From Achromobacter sp. MFA1 R4 (lineage in GTDB: Bacteria > Pseudomonadota > Gammaproteobacteria > Burkholderiales > Burkholderiaceae_B), in the NCBI RefSeq assembly GCF_900156745.1, contig NZ_LT707065.1, positions 1,054,001-1,118,000 on the forward strand: a stretch of DNA of 64,000 bases, written 5' to 3'. The notes below the pieces were generated by a model. That model ran no database searches. It saw only the letters and a list, made by a program, of their open reading frames with translations, and was not told the origin of the DNA. The translations under genes were made by a program, and so were the position numbers. Below, piece after piece: positions 36,949 through 46,729 of the stretch (positions are counted from its first letter, which is position 1; every line of letters begins with the position of its first letter).

Positions 36949-38837
36949 AGGCGGTACTTTTCCTCGCGGTACACCCAGCTTGCCCACAGCGCATGCGCCA
37001 GCGCCTCTTGCGTCAATGCGGGATCCGCGGGCTCGACCGGCGCGTAGGTTTCATCGCGCCCCACCGGCGCCGCCTCGTAGCGGAACTGGCGCGGCGCCTT
37101 GGCGGGCTCCAGCACCAGCAGCTGATCGCCCTGCAGATACCCGAAATTGTCCGCGTACTGCATGATCGCGCGGTTCGGGTCGCGTTGCGTCAGGTCCACG
37201 CCCAACATCGGGTTCACGTTGTCCAGGCCGATCAGCGACAACAGCGTGGGCGCCATGTCGATCTGGCTGACCAGGCGCTGGTCCTGCCGCGGTTCAATGC
37301 CCGCGCCCAGGATCAGCGCGGGGATCTGGAAATGCCGCACCGGCACCGGGATGGACCCGTACACGCGCGAATCGTGGTCCGCGATGACGAGAAAGACCGT
37401 GTTGTCCCAGTACGGCGCCTTGCGCGCCTTGTCGAAGAACTGGCCCAGGGCCCAGTCCGCGTAGCGCACCGTGTTGTCCACCGTGGCCGGGTCGCCCACG
37501 GGCTGGATGCGTCCGGGTGGGTATTCCCACGGGGAGTGGTTGGTCACCGAGAACGCCAGCGTGAACACCGGCTTGTCGCCATCGGCGCGCAGGAGGCGGT
37601 CCACCTGGTTGAACATGTCTTCATCCGACGCGCCCCACGATCCCTCGAAGACCGGGTCCACGAACTTGGGACGGTCCACGATCTCATCGAAGCCGTTGCC
37701 CAGGAAGAACGCCCGCATATTGTCGAAGTGCGACTCGCCGCCGTACACGAAGCGCGAGTGGTACCCGTGCTTGCCGAGCAACTGCGCCAGCGTGAAGAAC
37801 CCGGTCTGCGAGCGCGGCAGCTTGACCACCGCATCGGCCACGCTGGGCAGAAAGCCCGCCGTCACCGCCTCGATGCCGCGCACCGACCGCGTGCCCGTGG
37901 CGTAGGCGCGGTGGAACATCCAGCCCTCCTTGCCCAGCCTGTCGATGTTCGGCGTGAGGTCGCGGCCGCCCAGGCTGCCCACGTACTGCGCGCCCAGGCT
38001 CTCCTGCAGGATGATGACCACGTTCAGCGGCTTGTCGCGCCGCACGGTCGCCTTCTGCTCGTGCAGGCTGGGCAGGGCCGGATCCAACGGCGCGCCGGTG
38101 ATGCCGGCTTTTTCGCGCACGATGGCGTTCATCTCGTCGACCGGCATCTTCGGGTACATCGCGGCCGACGAGCGTTCGTCGCGCATGCGATAGGCCGCGT
38201 CGAACACGCTGTACAGGGAATTGAGCGCCAGCGCGTTCACCATGGCGTCCGAACTGAAGGCCACCTTGGCGGGATTGATGGGCCGATGCTCCAGCGTGCC
38301 GCGCGCGCCCAAAAACACCAGCGCCAGGATCACGAACGACGCGACCGGACGCTTCCACCACCCCATGAAGGCATCGCGCGAGCGGGTCGGGAAGAGCTTG
38401 ACCGCAAGCCACGCCGCGACAACCAGCACCACGAAGGACGCCAGCAGCACGCCCTTGTAGCCCTGCCACAGCATCGAGCCGACTTCCTTGGGGTTGAGCA
38501 GATAGATGAAGTAGAGGCGATTGGGCCGCGTGTCGTATTCGGCGATGAACTGCGGCGTCGAGACTTCCAGCAGCACATACAGCATCCACCAGACGCGGAA
38601 CCACCACGCGGTGATGCGCGCGGCCAGCGGCCGGTGCCCGAACCACGGCGAAAACACCGCCGGCAGCGCAATCACCATGGACAGCAGGCACACGTCGATG
38701 CGCAGTCCGCCGAGCATGAGCGGCCCGAGGCCGCCGGCGGCCTCGACGCGGTCCCACATCCAGAAGGCCAGTCCCAGCCGCGACAGCGTCAGCAGCGCCA
38801 GGATCGCGAGGATGAAGCGTACGGTCAGATGGCGCAT
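36942..38837 (-). CDS. LTA synthase-like sulfatase-superfamily phosphotransferase
   Basis: The 631-residue membrane enzyme has five N-terminal transmembrane helices (TM1 VRFILAILALLTLS) and a large periplasmic alkaline-phosphatase-fold domain. The metal-binding start is VVIILQESLGAQYVG, the catalytic Thr lies in ATGTRSVRG, and VIADHDSRVYG carries late metal ligands. Such enzymes in Gram-negatives move phosphoglycerol or phosphoethanolamine to glycans. The chosen ATG has GGAGGG seven bases upstream. The acceptor (periplasmic glucan, LPS or capsule) cannot be told. Confidence 0.88.
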   Translation of the reverse strand: MRHLTVRFILAILALLTLSRLGLAFWMWDRVEAAGGLGPLMLGGLRIDVCLLSMVIALPAVFSPWFGHRPLAARITAWWFRVWWMLYVLLEVSTPQFIAEYDTRPNRLYFIYLLNPKEVGSMLWQGYKGVLLASFVVLVVAAWLAVKLFPTRSRDAFMGWWKRPVASFVILALVFLGARGTLEHRPINPAKVAFSSDAMVNALALNSLYSVFDAAYRMRDERSSAAMYPKMPVDEMNAIVREKAGITGAPLDPALPSLHEQKATVRRDKPLNVVIILQESLGAQYVGSLGGRDLTPNIDRLGKEGWMFHRAYATGTRSVRGIEAVTAGFLPSVADAVVKLPRSQTGFFTLAQLLGKHGYHSRFVYGGESHFDNMRAFFLGNGFDEIVDRPKFVDPVFEGSWGASDEDMFNQVDRLLRADGDKPVFTLAFSVTNHSPWEYPPGRIQPVGDPATVDNTVRYADWALGQFFDKARKAPYWDNTVFLVIADHDSRVYGSIPVPVRHFQIPALILGAGIEPRQDQRLVSQIDMAPTLLSLIGLDNVNPMLGVDLTQRDPNRAIMQYADNFGYLQGDQLLVLEPAKAPRQFRYEAAPVGRDETYAPVEPADPALTQEALAHALWASWVYREEKYRLP

Positions 38838-38891
38838 GGCGACGCCCTCCGCGCCGGGCGCGATGCCTGACCCAATAAAGAAAAAGACCTG

Positions 38892-38918
38892 CCGTGTGTA
38901 CCGTGTGAACCGTGTATG
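38892..38918. repeat. Three 9-bp tandem units
   Basis: CCGTGTGTA, CCGTGTGAA and CCGTGTATG follow each other about 55 bases upstream of the LTA-synthase-like gene start. This is a minor sequence curiosity; a regulatory role is possible given the position. Confidence 0.4.
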
Positions 38919-39064
38919 CCGCGCAAAACCATGCCGCCTCGATGACCAGAAAATGAACCGCGCCAAGAGTAACGCGGTTTCGGCGGATCACCGGCGCGGC
39001 GGCCGGTTCAAACGTTGTACGACATCACATATGCGTGGTTCGAGATGCCAGTGTGCCCGCGCGG

Positions 39065-39793
39065 CTACTGCGCCCGGCGCAGGCGCTCGCGGCTGTTGCT
39101 CAGGTGCGTGCGCATCGCCGCGCGCGCCGCCTCGGGATCCTGCCGCGTGATGGCGCTGTAGATGTCTTCGTGTTCGAGATTCACGCGCGCCAGATAGGCG
39201 GCGCGGTCTTCGTGCGCGAACTTGGCGGAGTTGATGCGGGTGCGAGGGATGATGGCCGACCCCAGATGCGACATGAGGTCCGCGAAATACCGGTTGTCGG
39301 TGGACTGGGCCACCAGCAGATGGAACTGGAAATCGGGCGTGATGGTATCGCCGCCGCTATCCAGCGCCTGCTTGAAGGCATCGAGCGCGCGCCGCATGTC
39401 CTGCAATTGCGTGTCGCTGCGCCGGATGGCCGCCAGGCCCGCGGCCTCGCTTTCCAGGCAGATGCGCAGCTCCAGCAGCACGAGGACATCGCGCACGGTG
39501 GCGATGTCCGCGGGGTCCACGCGGAAGTCGCCGCCGCCGCTGGGCTCCAGCGCGTAGGTGCCCACGCCGTGATGCGTTTCGACCAGCCCCGATGCCTGCA
39601 GGCGGGACAGCGCCTCGCGCACGACGGTGCGGCTTACGCCGAACTGACGCATGATTTCGGACTCGGTGGGCAGCTTGTCCCCCGGGCGGATTTCGCCGCT
39701 TCGGATGCGTTCGGAAATGCTCTCCACCAGGCCTTGCGCCAGGTTGCGGGGACGACGCTGCGGCAAAACAGAGGTATCGACAGGAGCGTTCAT
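39065..39793 (-). CDS. GntR-family (FadR subfamily) regulator
   Basis: The 242-residue repressor has an N-terminal winged helix (GDKLPTESEIMRQFGVSRTVVREALSRL) and a C-terminal FCD ligand domain with metal-binding His residues. It is divergent from the uronate dehydrogenase operon, with an operator-like palindrome in the 129-base gap that also overlaps its own -35 region, so autoregulation and control of the operon are likely. A uronate or aldarate is the expected inducer. Confidence in the family is high; the ligand is inferred. Confidence 0.93.
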   Translation of the reverse strand: MNAPVDTSVLPQRRPRNLAQGLVESISERIRSGEIRPGDKLPTESEIMRQFGVSRTVVREALSRLQASGLVETHHGVGTYALEPSGGGDFRVDPADIATVRDVLVLLELRICLESEAAGLAAIRRSDTQLQDMRRALDAFKQALDSGGDTITPDFQFHLLVAQSTDNRYFADLMSHLGSAIIPRTRINSAKFAHEDRAAYLARVNLEHEDIYSAITRQDPEAARAAMRTHLSNSRERLRRAQ

Positions 39794-39846
39794 CAGGGAT
39801 TATCCGAAAGCGGTTGCGCAGCGCTTGACGCTGAAAAATGGCGTTC

Positions 39847-39881
39847 ATTATACTTTGCGACAGTTGTACGATAACGTACCA
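39847..39881 (-). promoter_or_regulatory. gntR promoter and probable operator
   Basis: A perfect -10 TATAAT for gntR lies at 39852-39847 on the minus strand. The inverted repeat TTGTACG-ATAA-CGTACCA at 39864-39881 (core GTACG-N4-CGTAC perfect) covers the region of its -35 element and lies 42 bases before the uronate dehydrogenase start. This layout fits a FadR-type repressor controlling both directions. Confidence 0.7.
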
Positions 39882-39922
39882 GACAAGTCCACTCCACCGC
39901 GCCATAACCCGAGCGTTGCGTC

Positions 39923-40762
39923 ATGAGCCGAGCTGTCAACAACATGCCTGCATCCCCCCGGTGTCCTCGTTTGTTGTTGACCGGCGCCGCCGGCAACCTG
40001 GGCCTGGTACTGCGTCCCCGATTGAAAGCCCATGCGGACATCCTGCGCGTCTCCGACGTGGCGCCCATGGCCCCCGCGCAGGCGGGCGAAGAGGTCGTCC
40101 CCTGCAACCTGGCCGACGCGTCCGCGGTGTCCGCCCTGGTGCACGGCGTGGACGCCATTGTCCATCTGGGCGGCGTGTCGGTGGAGCGCCCCTTCGAGGA
40201 AATCCTTCCCGCCAACATCCAGGGCGTCTACAACATCTACGAGGCGGCCCGCCTGCACGGCGTGCAGCGCGTCGTGTTCGCCAGCTCCAACCACGTCATC
40301 GGCTTCTATGAGCAGGGAAAGACGCTGGACGCCGACGTGCCGCTGCGCCCCGATGGCTACTACGGCCTGAGCAAGGCCTATGGCGAAAACCTTTCCCGCT
40401 TCTACTTCGACCGCTACGGCATCCAGACCGTGTGCCTGCGCATCGGCTCGTCGTTTCCCGAACCCAAGGACCGGCGCATGCTGGTCACCTGGCTCAGCCA
40501 CGACGACCTGACGGACCTGGTCGTGCGGTCGCTCTTCACCCCCGACGTCGGCCACCTGATCGTGTATGGGGCCTCGGCCAACCGGGATAGCTGGTGGGAC
40601 AACCGCGGCGCGGCCGTGCTGGGCTTTGCGCCCAAAGACTCGTCCGAGCGGTTCCGCGCGCAGGTCGAAGCGCAGCCGCCGCTGGCCGCGGACGATCCCG
40701 CGGCGCGCTACCAGGGCGGCGCCTTCGTCAAGGCCGGCCCCTTCCCTTTCCCCAACGCCTGA
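39923..40762 (+). CDS. udh: NAD-dependent uronate dehydrogenase
   Basis: The 279-residue short-chain dehydrogenase oxidises glucuronate or galacturonate to the aldarolactone. It has TGAAGNLG as the NAD loop, VHLGGVSVERPFE, FASSNHVIGFY, YxxxK as YGLSKAYGEN, and the YGASANRDSWWDN segment characteristic of Udh enzymes. Start at 39923 or 39944 is uncertain because neither ATG has a strong ribosome site. It leads an operon with a lactonase and a TRAP transporter, consistent with uptake and oxidation of uronic acids. Confidence 0.88.
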   Translation: MSRAVNNMPASPRCPRLLLTGAAGNLGLVLRPRLKAHADILRVSDVAPMAPAQAGEEVVPCNLADASAVSALVHGVDAIVHLGGVSVERPFEEILPANIQGVYNIYEAARLHGVQRVVFASSNHVIGFYEQGKTLDADVPLRPDGYYGLSKAYGENLSRFYFDRYGIQTVCLRIGSSFPEPKDRRMLVTWLSHDDLTDLVVRSLFTPDVGHLIVYGASANRDSWWDNRGAAVLGFAPKDSSERFRAQVEAQPPLAADDPAARYQGGAFVKAGPFPFPNA

Positions 40763-40771
40763 ACACCGTCC

Positions 40772-41650
40772 ATGCCCATGACCGCAGAACGTATAGGAAC
40801 GGTATTGTGCGGCGTGGGAGAAAGCCCCGTCTGGCGCCGCGCCGACCAGGCCTATTACTGGACCGACATTCCCGGCAAGGCGCTCTGGCGCTGGACACCC
40901 GCGACCGGCGCCTTCGCGCAGTGGGCGCTGCCGCAGATGGCCGGCAGCATCGCGATGCGCGGCGACGGCTGGCTGCTGGCGATGGAAGACGGCCTTTATG
41001 CCTGCGGCGCGCTGTGCGAGGACGAGCCATGCATCCCGCGCCACCTCGCCGCCGTGGCCCACGCCGCGCCCAATATGCGTTTCAATGACGGCCGCTGCGA
41101 CCGGCAGGGCCGGTTTCTTGCCGGCACCATGGTGATGGACATGAGCGTGGCCGACCCCGCGGGCGCGCTGTACCGCCTGGACGACCGGGGGGTGTCCGTG
41201 CTGCTGGACGGCCTGATCGTGCCCAACGGCCTGGCCTTCAGCCCCGATGGCCGGACCATGTACCTGTCCGATTCACACCCGTCGCGCGCGACGGTCTGGG
41301 CCTTCGACTACGACACCGCAACGGGCGAACCGCGCCATCGCCGCGTCTTCATTCCCGCCCTGCCGGCCGGCCGCCCCGACGGCGCGGCCGTGGACACGGA
41401 CGGCTGCTACTGGATCTGCGGCAACGATGCCGGCAAGGTGTACCGCTACACCCCCGACGGCCGCCTGGACCGCACCCTGGACGTGCCCGCCGCCAAGGTC
41501 GCGATGTGCGCCTTCGGCGGCGCCGGCCTGGACACGCTATTCGTCACATCCATCCGTCCCGCGAACGCCGCCCCCGGCTCGCCGGACGGCGCGGTATTCG
41601 CCCTGCACCCCGGCGTGCAGGGCCTGGAGGAACCCGCCAGCGCCGGTTAG
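40772..41650 (+). CDS. SMP-30/gluconolactonase family lactonase
   Basis: The 292-residue six-bladed beta-propeller has the family's metal-site landmarks: GESPVWR near the N-terminus (Glu), [15 protein letters not shown] (Asn-Asp), [14 protein letters not shown] (Asn) and [12 protein letters not shown] (Asp). It should hydrolyse the lactone made by the uronate dehydrogenase encoded nine bases upstream, giving an aldarate. The start is uncertain by two codons. No aldarate dehydratase follows in the window, so later steps are encoded elsewhere. Confidence 0.9.
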   Translation: MPMTAERIGTVLCGVGESPVWRRADQAYYWTDIPGKALWRWTPATGAFAQWALPQMAGSIAMRGDGWLLAMEDGLYACGALCEDEPCIPRHLAAVAHAAPNMRFNDGRCDRQGRFLAGTMVMDMSVADPAGALYRLDDRGVSVLLDGLIVPNGLAFSPDGRTMYLSDSHPSRATVWAFDYDTATGEPRHRRVFIPALPAGRPDGAAVDTDGCYWICGNDAGKVYRYTPDGRLDRTLDVPAAKVAMCAFGGAGLDTLFVTSIRPANAAPGSPDGAVFALHPGVQGLEEPASAG

Positions 41651-41762
41651 CACCCGATCGGCGCCGTGTCGCGCGCCACCCCGAGCAGGTCTGTGCATAT
41701 CAAAGAGCTTCGGGGCCCTTTGCGGCCCTCAACGAAACGCCGTACCCCATCCGGAGGTAGAC

Positions 41763-42740
41763 ATGCTGCACCCTCACCTGAGCCGCGCCGTCCTGGCCGC
41801 GGCCGCCTTGCTGACGCTGGTTCCCGCCACCCACGCCGCCGAGCTGCGCTCCGCGGACATCCATCCCGACGATTACCCCACTGTGCAGGCCGTGCGCCAC
41901 TTCGGCGAGCTGGTCAAGCAACGGACCAACGGCCGCATCACCATCAAGGTGTTTTCGGGCGGCGCGCTCGGCAACGAGGACGATTCCATCGAACAGGTGA
42001 AGCTGGGCGCGCTGGCGATGACCCGCGTGTCGAGCGCGGCCATGCACAACATCTGCCAGACCACCCGCGTGCCGTCGCTGCCGTTCCTCTTTCGCTCCAA
42101 GGAACACCTGCACAAGGTGCTGGACAGCGAGATCGGCGACCAGATCCTGCGCTCGTGCGAAGCCGCCGGGTTCGTGGGGCTGGCCTGGTACGACAGCGGT
42201 TCGCGCTCCATGTACACGACGAAGAAGCCCGTCAAGACGCTGGCCGACGCGAAGGGGCTGAAGATCCGCGTGCAGCAGTCGGACCTGTCCGTCGCGATGG
42301 TCGAAGCCATGGGCGGCAACGCCACGCCGATGCCCATGGGCGAGGTCTACACCTCGCTCAAGACCGGACTGGTGGACGCGGCCGAGAACAATTTCCCCAG
42401 CTACGAAAGCGCGCATCACTACGAGGTGGCCAAGTTCTATTCGCTGACCGAGCACACCATGACGCCCGAGATCCTGATCTTCTCCAAGCGCCAGTGGGAC
42501 AAGCTGCCGCCCGATGACCAGAAGATCCTGCGCGAGGCCGCGCGTGAATCGGTGCCTTTCATGCGCAAGCTGTGGGACGAGCGCGAACAGAAGTCGCGCG
42601 CCGTGGTCGAGAAGGCCGGGTCGCAGATCTCGGCGGTCGACAAGCCCTCGTTCCAGGGCGCGATGAAGCCGGTGTACGACCGCTTCGTCACCACCCCTGA
42701 AATGAAAGACCTGGTCGCGAAGATCCAGGCCGTGCAGTGA
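41763..42740 (+). CDS. TRAP transporter substrate-binding protein (DctP family)
   Basis: The 325-residue periplasmic binding protein has a signal peptide ending THAA and a GGAGG ribosome site. DctP family segments are seen: [74 protein letters not shown]. The Arg in KIRVQ is the carboxylate-binding residue of TRAP solute-binding proteins. Gene context points to a uronate or aldarate as substrate. The two permease genes follow. Confidence 0.94.
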   Translation: MLHPHLSRAVLAAAALLTLVPATHAAELRSADIHPDDYPTVQAVRHFGELVKQRTNGRITIKVFSGGALGNEDDSIEQVKLGALAMTRVSSAAMHNICQTTRVPSLPFLFRSKEHLHKVLDSEIGDQILRSCEAAGFVGLAWYDSGSRSMYTTKKPVKTLADAKGLKIRVQQSDLSVAMVEAMGGNATPMPMGEVYTSLKTGLVDAAENNFPSYESAHHYEVAKFYSLTEHTMTPEILIFSKRQWDKLPPDDQKILREAARESVPFMRKLWDEREQKSRAVVEKAGSQISAVDKPSFQGAMKPVYDRFVTTPEMKDLVAKIQAVQ

Positions 42741-42747
42741 GGACATC

Positions 42748-43311
42748 ATGTTGGCCACACCCACGAATGAACCAGATGTCGCCGCGGGGGGCCGGGCGCA
42801 AGCCCTGGCTGCCCCGCTGGATGCCTACTCGCGCGGCTGCGCCCGGCTGGCGCGGGCCTGCATGTGGACCAGCGTGTTCGGACTGGTCTGCCTGATCATC
42901 GCCGTCACGCTGCAGATCGTCGGGCGGCACGTCCTGAACAACACGCCGACCTGGGCGGAAAGCCTGGCCCTCCTGCTGGTGCTGTACGTCACCATGCTGG
43001 GCGCCGCGGTCGGCGTGCGCGACGCCGGCCACATCGGCTTCGAGTCCCTGCTCGACGCCCTGCCGGCCGGCGGGCAGCGGCGGCTGCGCATCTTCATCCA
43101 TCTGCTCGTGCTGCTGTTCGGCGTGCTGATGGCCTGGAATTGCGGCGTGCTGGCCGAATCCGTCGCGGCCTACAAGATTCCCAACCTGGGGATCTCCAAC
43201 GCGTGGAAGTACATTCCTGCAACCCTGTCGGGCACCTTGATCGCGCTCTTTTCCATCGAGCACATCATCGCGATCCTGCGCAACCAGAAGGTGGTACCGG
43301 CATGGCGCTGA
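42748..43311 (+). CDS. TRAP transporter small permease (DctQ family)
   Basis: The 187-residue protein has four transmembrane helices, with the DctQ hallmark IVGRHVLNNTPTWAESLALLLVLYVTMLGAAVG. It starts seven bases after the binding protein gene and overlaps the large permease gene by ten bases. It forms the membrane complex with DctM. Confidence 0.93.
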   Translation: MLATPTNEPDVAAGGRAQALAAPLDAYSRGCARLARACMWTSVFGLVCLIIAVTLQIVGRHVLNNTPTWAESLALLLVLYVTMLGAAVGVRDAGHIGFESLLDALPAGGQRRLRIFIHLLVLLFGVLMAWNCGVLAESVAAYKIPNLGISNAWKYIPATLSGTLIALFSIEHIIAILRNQKVVPAWR

Positions 43312-44585
43312 CACTGCTTTCCTTCACCTTCATGGGGTTCCTGGTGATCGGGGTGCCGGTGGCCTTCGCCATCGGGCTGTCGTCGCTCACGGCTATCATG
43401 TACGAGGACCTGCCGCTGGCGGTGGCCTTCCAGCAGATGACCTCGGGCATGAACGCCTTCTCGTTCCTGGCCATCCCCTTCTTCATCTTCACGGGCGAGC
43501 TGATGCTGTACGGCGGCATCGCGGACCGCATCGTCGCGTTCGCCAAATCGCTGGTGGGCCACGTGCGCGGCGGCCTGGGGATGTCCAACGTGGTGGCCTG
43601 CACGCTGTTCGGCGGCGTGTCGGGATCGCCCGTGGCGGACGTGTCGGCGATGGGCTCGGTGATGATCCCGATGATGAAGCGCGAGGGCTACCACGCCGAC
43701 TACGCGGTGAACGTCACCACGCACGCGGCGCTGGTGGGTGCGCTGATGCCGACCAGCCACAACATCATCATCTATACGCTGGCCGCGGGCGGCAAGGTGT
43801 CCATCGCGGCGCTGATCGCGGCCGGCGTGGTGCCTGCCCTGATCCTGACCGCCTGCAACCTGGCGGCGGCGTACTTCGTGGCGCGCAAGCGGGGGTATCC
43901 GGCCGGCAGCTTCCCGGGCTGGCACATCGTGTTCCGCTCGCTGGTGGCCGCGGCGCCTGGGCTGTTCGTGGTGGTGCTGATCATCGCGGGCATCCTGAGC
44001 GGCGTCTTCACCGCGACGGAATCGGCGGCGGTGGCGGTGCTGTATGCGCTGGCGCTGACGATCTTCGTCTACCGCTCGCTGACCTGGGACCAATTCGTGC
44101 GCGCGGCCAGCAAGGCGGTCAAGACCACGGGCGTGGTGCTGCTGCTGATCGGCATTTCCGCCACGTTCGGCTACCTGATCAGCTTCTATGGCGTGGCCGA
44201 AAAGACCGGTCAGCTCATGGCGTCCATCTCGACGGAACCCTGGGCGATCTTCCTGATGGTCAACATCATCCTGTTCGTGCTGGGCACGTTCCTGGACATG
44301 GCCGCCACCATCCTGATCTGCACGCCGATCTTCCTGCCGATCTGCATGCAGTACGGCATGGGGCCGGTGCAGTTCGGCATGGTCCTGCTGCTGAACTGCG
44401 CGCTGGGGCTGAACACGCCGCCCGTGGGCACCACGCAGTTCGTGGGATGCGCCATCGGCGGGGTCTCCGTGGGCACGGTCATGCGCACCATCTGGCCGTT
44501 CTACGGCGCGCTGCTGGCCGCGCTGGCGCTGGTGACCTACGTGCCGGCGTTTTCGCTGTGGCTGCCGGGCGTGCTGCTCAACTGA
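43302..44585 (+). CDS. TRAP transporter large permease (DctM family)
   Basis: The 427-residue sodium-coupled permease has about 12 helices and typical DctM segments (FLAIPFFIFTGELM, GLGMSNVVACTLFGGVSGSPVADVSAMG, LNCALGLNTPPVG). The start ATG lies inside the end of the small permease gene, consistent with translational coupling. The 3' end overlaps the convergent PAP2 gene by eight bases. It ends the uronate operon. Confidence 0.95.
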   Translation: MALTLLSFTFMGFLVIGVPVAFAIGLSSLTAIMYEDLPLAVAFQQMTSGMNAFSFLAIPFFIFTGELMLYGGIADRIVAFAKSLVGHVRGGLGMSNVVACTLFGGVSGSPVADVSAMGSVMIPMMKREGYHADYAVNVTTHAALVGALMPTSHNIIIYTLAAGGKVSIAALIAAGVVPALILTACNLAAAYFVARKRGYPAGSFPGWHIVFRSLVAAAPGLFVVVLIIAGILSGVFTATESAAVAVLYALALTIFVYRSLTWDQFVRAASKAVKTTGVVLLLIGISATFGYLISFYGVAEKTGQLMASISTEPWAIFLMVNIILFVLGTFLDMAATILICTPIFLPICMQYGMGPVQFGMVLLLNCALGLNTPPVGTTQFVGCAIGGVSVGTVMRTIWPFYGALLAALALVTYVPAFSLWLPGVLLN

Positions 44586-45324
44586 CGCCCGGCGCGCGGG
44601 GCGGGCCGCCGGCGGTCCGGCCCGCGATCAACGGATAGAAAAAGACCGCCGCCAGCAGCCACATCAGCGCGGCGGACCAGATCGTCTGGCTGAGGAAATG
44701 CGCGCCCTGCAGGATGCGCACGGCCGAAAAGCCCACACCGCCCGCCACGCCGACCGCCAGGCCGGCCCAGCGCCACGCGGGCCGTCCCAGCGCCCAGCCC
44801 GCGAAATACAGGCTGAGCAGCGCGTACCCCGCGCCGGCATGGCCGCTGGGCAGGGCGCCCCCCGCGCGGGCACGCGCCCACGTCCACCAGTGCACCGGAT
44901 AGGGGGTGTAGCCGCCCAGCGTTTCCAGGTCGTAGGGACGCGGCAGCATCGTGTGATGCTTGAGCTGGTTGATCAGGAGCTGTCCCGTCAGGCACGTGGC
45001 CGCCACCGCCAGCGCCACGCCGCGCCAGCGCCGCCAGGCCGGGATGCGAAAGCTGGCCACGGCGGCGCCCGCCGCGGCCAGGCCCACGCCGATCGGCAGG
45101 GCCAGCACGATGCGATGGCCCAGGAGTTCGAGCCAGCGGCTGGCGTGCAGCGGAAAGTCGTCGAGCGCCGGGTCGAACAAGGCCCGCGCGATGCGCATGT
45201 CCAGCCCGGAATCCTGGGTCCACCACGCAAGACAGGCGAGGATCAGCGGCACGCCCACGACGTGCGTGAGCAGATAGCAGGCTGGGGTTGGCGCGCGCGG
45301 CGCTGGCAGCGAGGGGGACGGCAT
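44578..45324 (-). CDS. PAP2-family membrane phosphatase
   Basis: The 248-residue integral membrane lipid phosphatase has motif 1 K122-x6-R129-P130, motif 2 PSGH at 159-162 and motif 3 R203-x5-H209. The Asp that usually follows four residues after the motif 3 His is Gln213 here, as in some proteobacterial subgroups. It is encoded 61 bases after a histidine kinase gene on the same strand, suggesting control by that two-component system. Likely substrates are lipid A phosphates or undecaprenyl pyrophosphate; which one is not evident. Confidence 0.88.
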   Translation of the reverse strand: MPSPSLPAPRAPTPACYLLTHVVGVPLILACLAWWTQDSGLDMRIARALFDPALDDFPLHASRWLELLGHRIVLALPIGVGLAAAGAAVASFRIPAWRRWRGVALAVAATCLTGQLLINQLKHHTMLPRPYDLETLGGYTPYPVHWWTWARARAGGALPSGHAGAGYALLSLYFAGWALGRPAWRWAGLAVGVAGGVGFSAVRILQGAHFLSQTIWSAALMWLLAAVFFYPLIAGRTAGGPPRAPGVS

Positions 45325-45385
45325 GGACGGAAATTTCCAGACGGTTCGGGCAGCGCACTGTACGGGCCCGGCAGTCGAAAATTCG

Positions 45386-46729
45386 TCAAATCCGCGTCTG
45401 GGGACCGGCCTCAGGGGCGTTGTCAAAGCGCAGCAGGAACCGCGTCCCGCGCGCCGGGCCGTGCGCCTGCGAGGATTCGACGGACAGCGCCCAGCCCTGC
45501 ATGTCGCAGACCCGCTTGGCAATCGCCAGGCCCAGCCCGCGCGTCGTCTCGGCGCCGCCATCCATCGCCGAATCGCGCAGGCGGCCGCTGAAATAACGGC
45601 GGAACAGGAACGGCAGGTCGGCGGCGGCGATGCCCTTGCCGTCGTCGCGCAGCGCCAGCCCGCCCTGCGCGTCCAACGCCGCCGTCAACGTGGCCGGCGC
45701 GGCGTGCTCGATGGCGTTGCGCACCAGGTTGCGCAGGACGGTCAGCAAGGCGTAGCGGTCCAGCGTCAGCACGTGGCCGGCAGGGATACGGTTGTCGAAA
45801 CCCAGGTTCGCCAGCTTCGCCTGCGCGGCATAGCCGCCCCAGGCGTCGTCCATGCACTCGGCGAGGTCCACGGGCTCGGGCTCGCGCAACTGGTCGCGAG
45901 CCATCGCGCGCGCGCTTTCCAGGCTGACGATGACGTCGTCGACGTTGTCGACCACCCGCGTGAGCCGTTGCTGCTGGTCCGGCGTCAGCGTCTGCGTCAG
46001 GAGCATGAGTTCGCTGTCGGAGCGGATCGCCGCGAGCGGCGTGCGCACCTCATGGCTGAGATTGCCGGCGAATTCGCGTTCGCGGGCGATGGACCGGTCC
46101 ACCTGGTTCTGCACGCGGTTGAAGGCTTCGATGAGCCGCCCGGTCTCGTCGTCGCGGGTGACGGCCAGGTCGGGCGAGCCGGGGGCCCAGGTCGACAGCC
46201 GGTCCGTCAGTTCCAGCAGCGGACCGACCGCCACCGCCGCCACCCGCCGCGACAGGGCGTACGCCAGCACCACGCAGAGCGCGCCCACACCCAGCACGAT
46301 GAGGCCGAAATCGCGCACCCGCTCTTCATTGTCGGTCGCGTCATACAACAGATACACCGTGCCGCGGCCGGTCTCGGCCACCATCACATGCCAGGTGTAG
46401 GCGCCCGGTTCGATCAGATGCAGCCCGTTTTCCAGCGAGAGCAATTCGGGCGGCATGCCGGCGGGCGGCTGGCCGTCGGCGCTGAGCCAGGCGCGCATGG
46501 AACCGCCCAGCTCGCGGGCGCCATGGCGCGGCAGGAATTCGTCGCTGCTGCGGGCATGCTGGACCAGGCGGTCCATTTCCGTGTTGAGGATGTCGTTGAC
46601 CAGATCGTCTTCCATCTGGTCGAACGTCAGGTAGGCCAGCAGGGCAAGCGCCGTGACGAACAGCGCGACCGTTCCCGTCAGCGCCCACACGACGCGCTGG
46701 GTCAACGTGCCGGCGGCGGCGCGGCTCAT
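45386..46729 (-). CDS. Sensor histidine kinase
   Basis: The 447-residue membrane kinase has TM1 near 12-35, a periplasmic domain of about 100 residues, TM2 near 142-162 and a HAMP-like linker. The phospho-acceptor H226 lies in LSHEVRTPLAAIRSD; the N box is VLRNLVRNAIEHA, G1 is DDGKGIAA and G2 is GLGLAIAKR. Its start overlaps the regulator stop codon (ATGA). The periplasmic domain shows no recognisable ligand motif. Confidence 0.95.
   Translation of the reverse strand: MSRAAAGTLTQRVVWALTGTVALFVTALALLAYLTFDQMEDDLVNDILNTEMDRLVQHARSSDEFLPRHGARELGGSMRAWLSADGQPPAGMPPELLSLENGLHLIEPGAYTWHVMVAETGRGTVYLLYDATDNEERVRDFGLIVLGVGALCVVLAYALSRRVAAVAVGPLLELTDRLSTWAPGSPDLAVTRDDETGRLIEAFNRVQNQVDRSIAREREFAGNLSHEVRTPLAAIRSDSELMLLTQTLTPDQQQRLTRVVDNVDDVIVSLESARAMARDQLREPEPVDLAECMDDAWGGYAAQAKLANLGFDNRIPAGHVLTLDRYALLTVLRNLVRNAIEHAAPATLTAALDAQGGLALRDDGKGIAAADLPFLFRRYFSGRLRDSAMDGGAETTRGLGLAIAKRVCDMQGWALSVESSQAHGPARGTRFLLRFDNAPEAGPQTRI

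Noticed and set aside
36816-38870. 684-codon plus-strand frame opposite the LTA-synthase-like gene
   Set aside because: No domain, very His/Arg-rich, and the minus-strand gene has clear family motifs and a ribosome site.
39010-39030. Second TTGTACGA half-site near the end of gntR considered as an operator
   Set aside because: Only one arm is present and no promoter is evident there.
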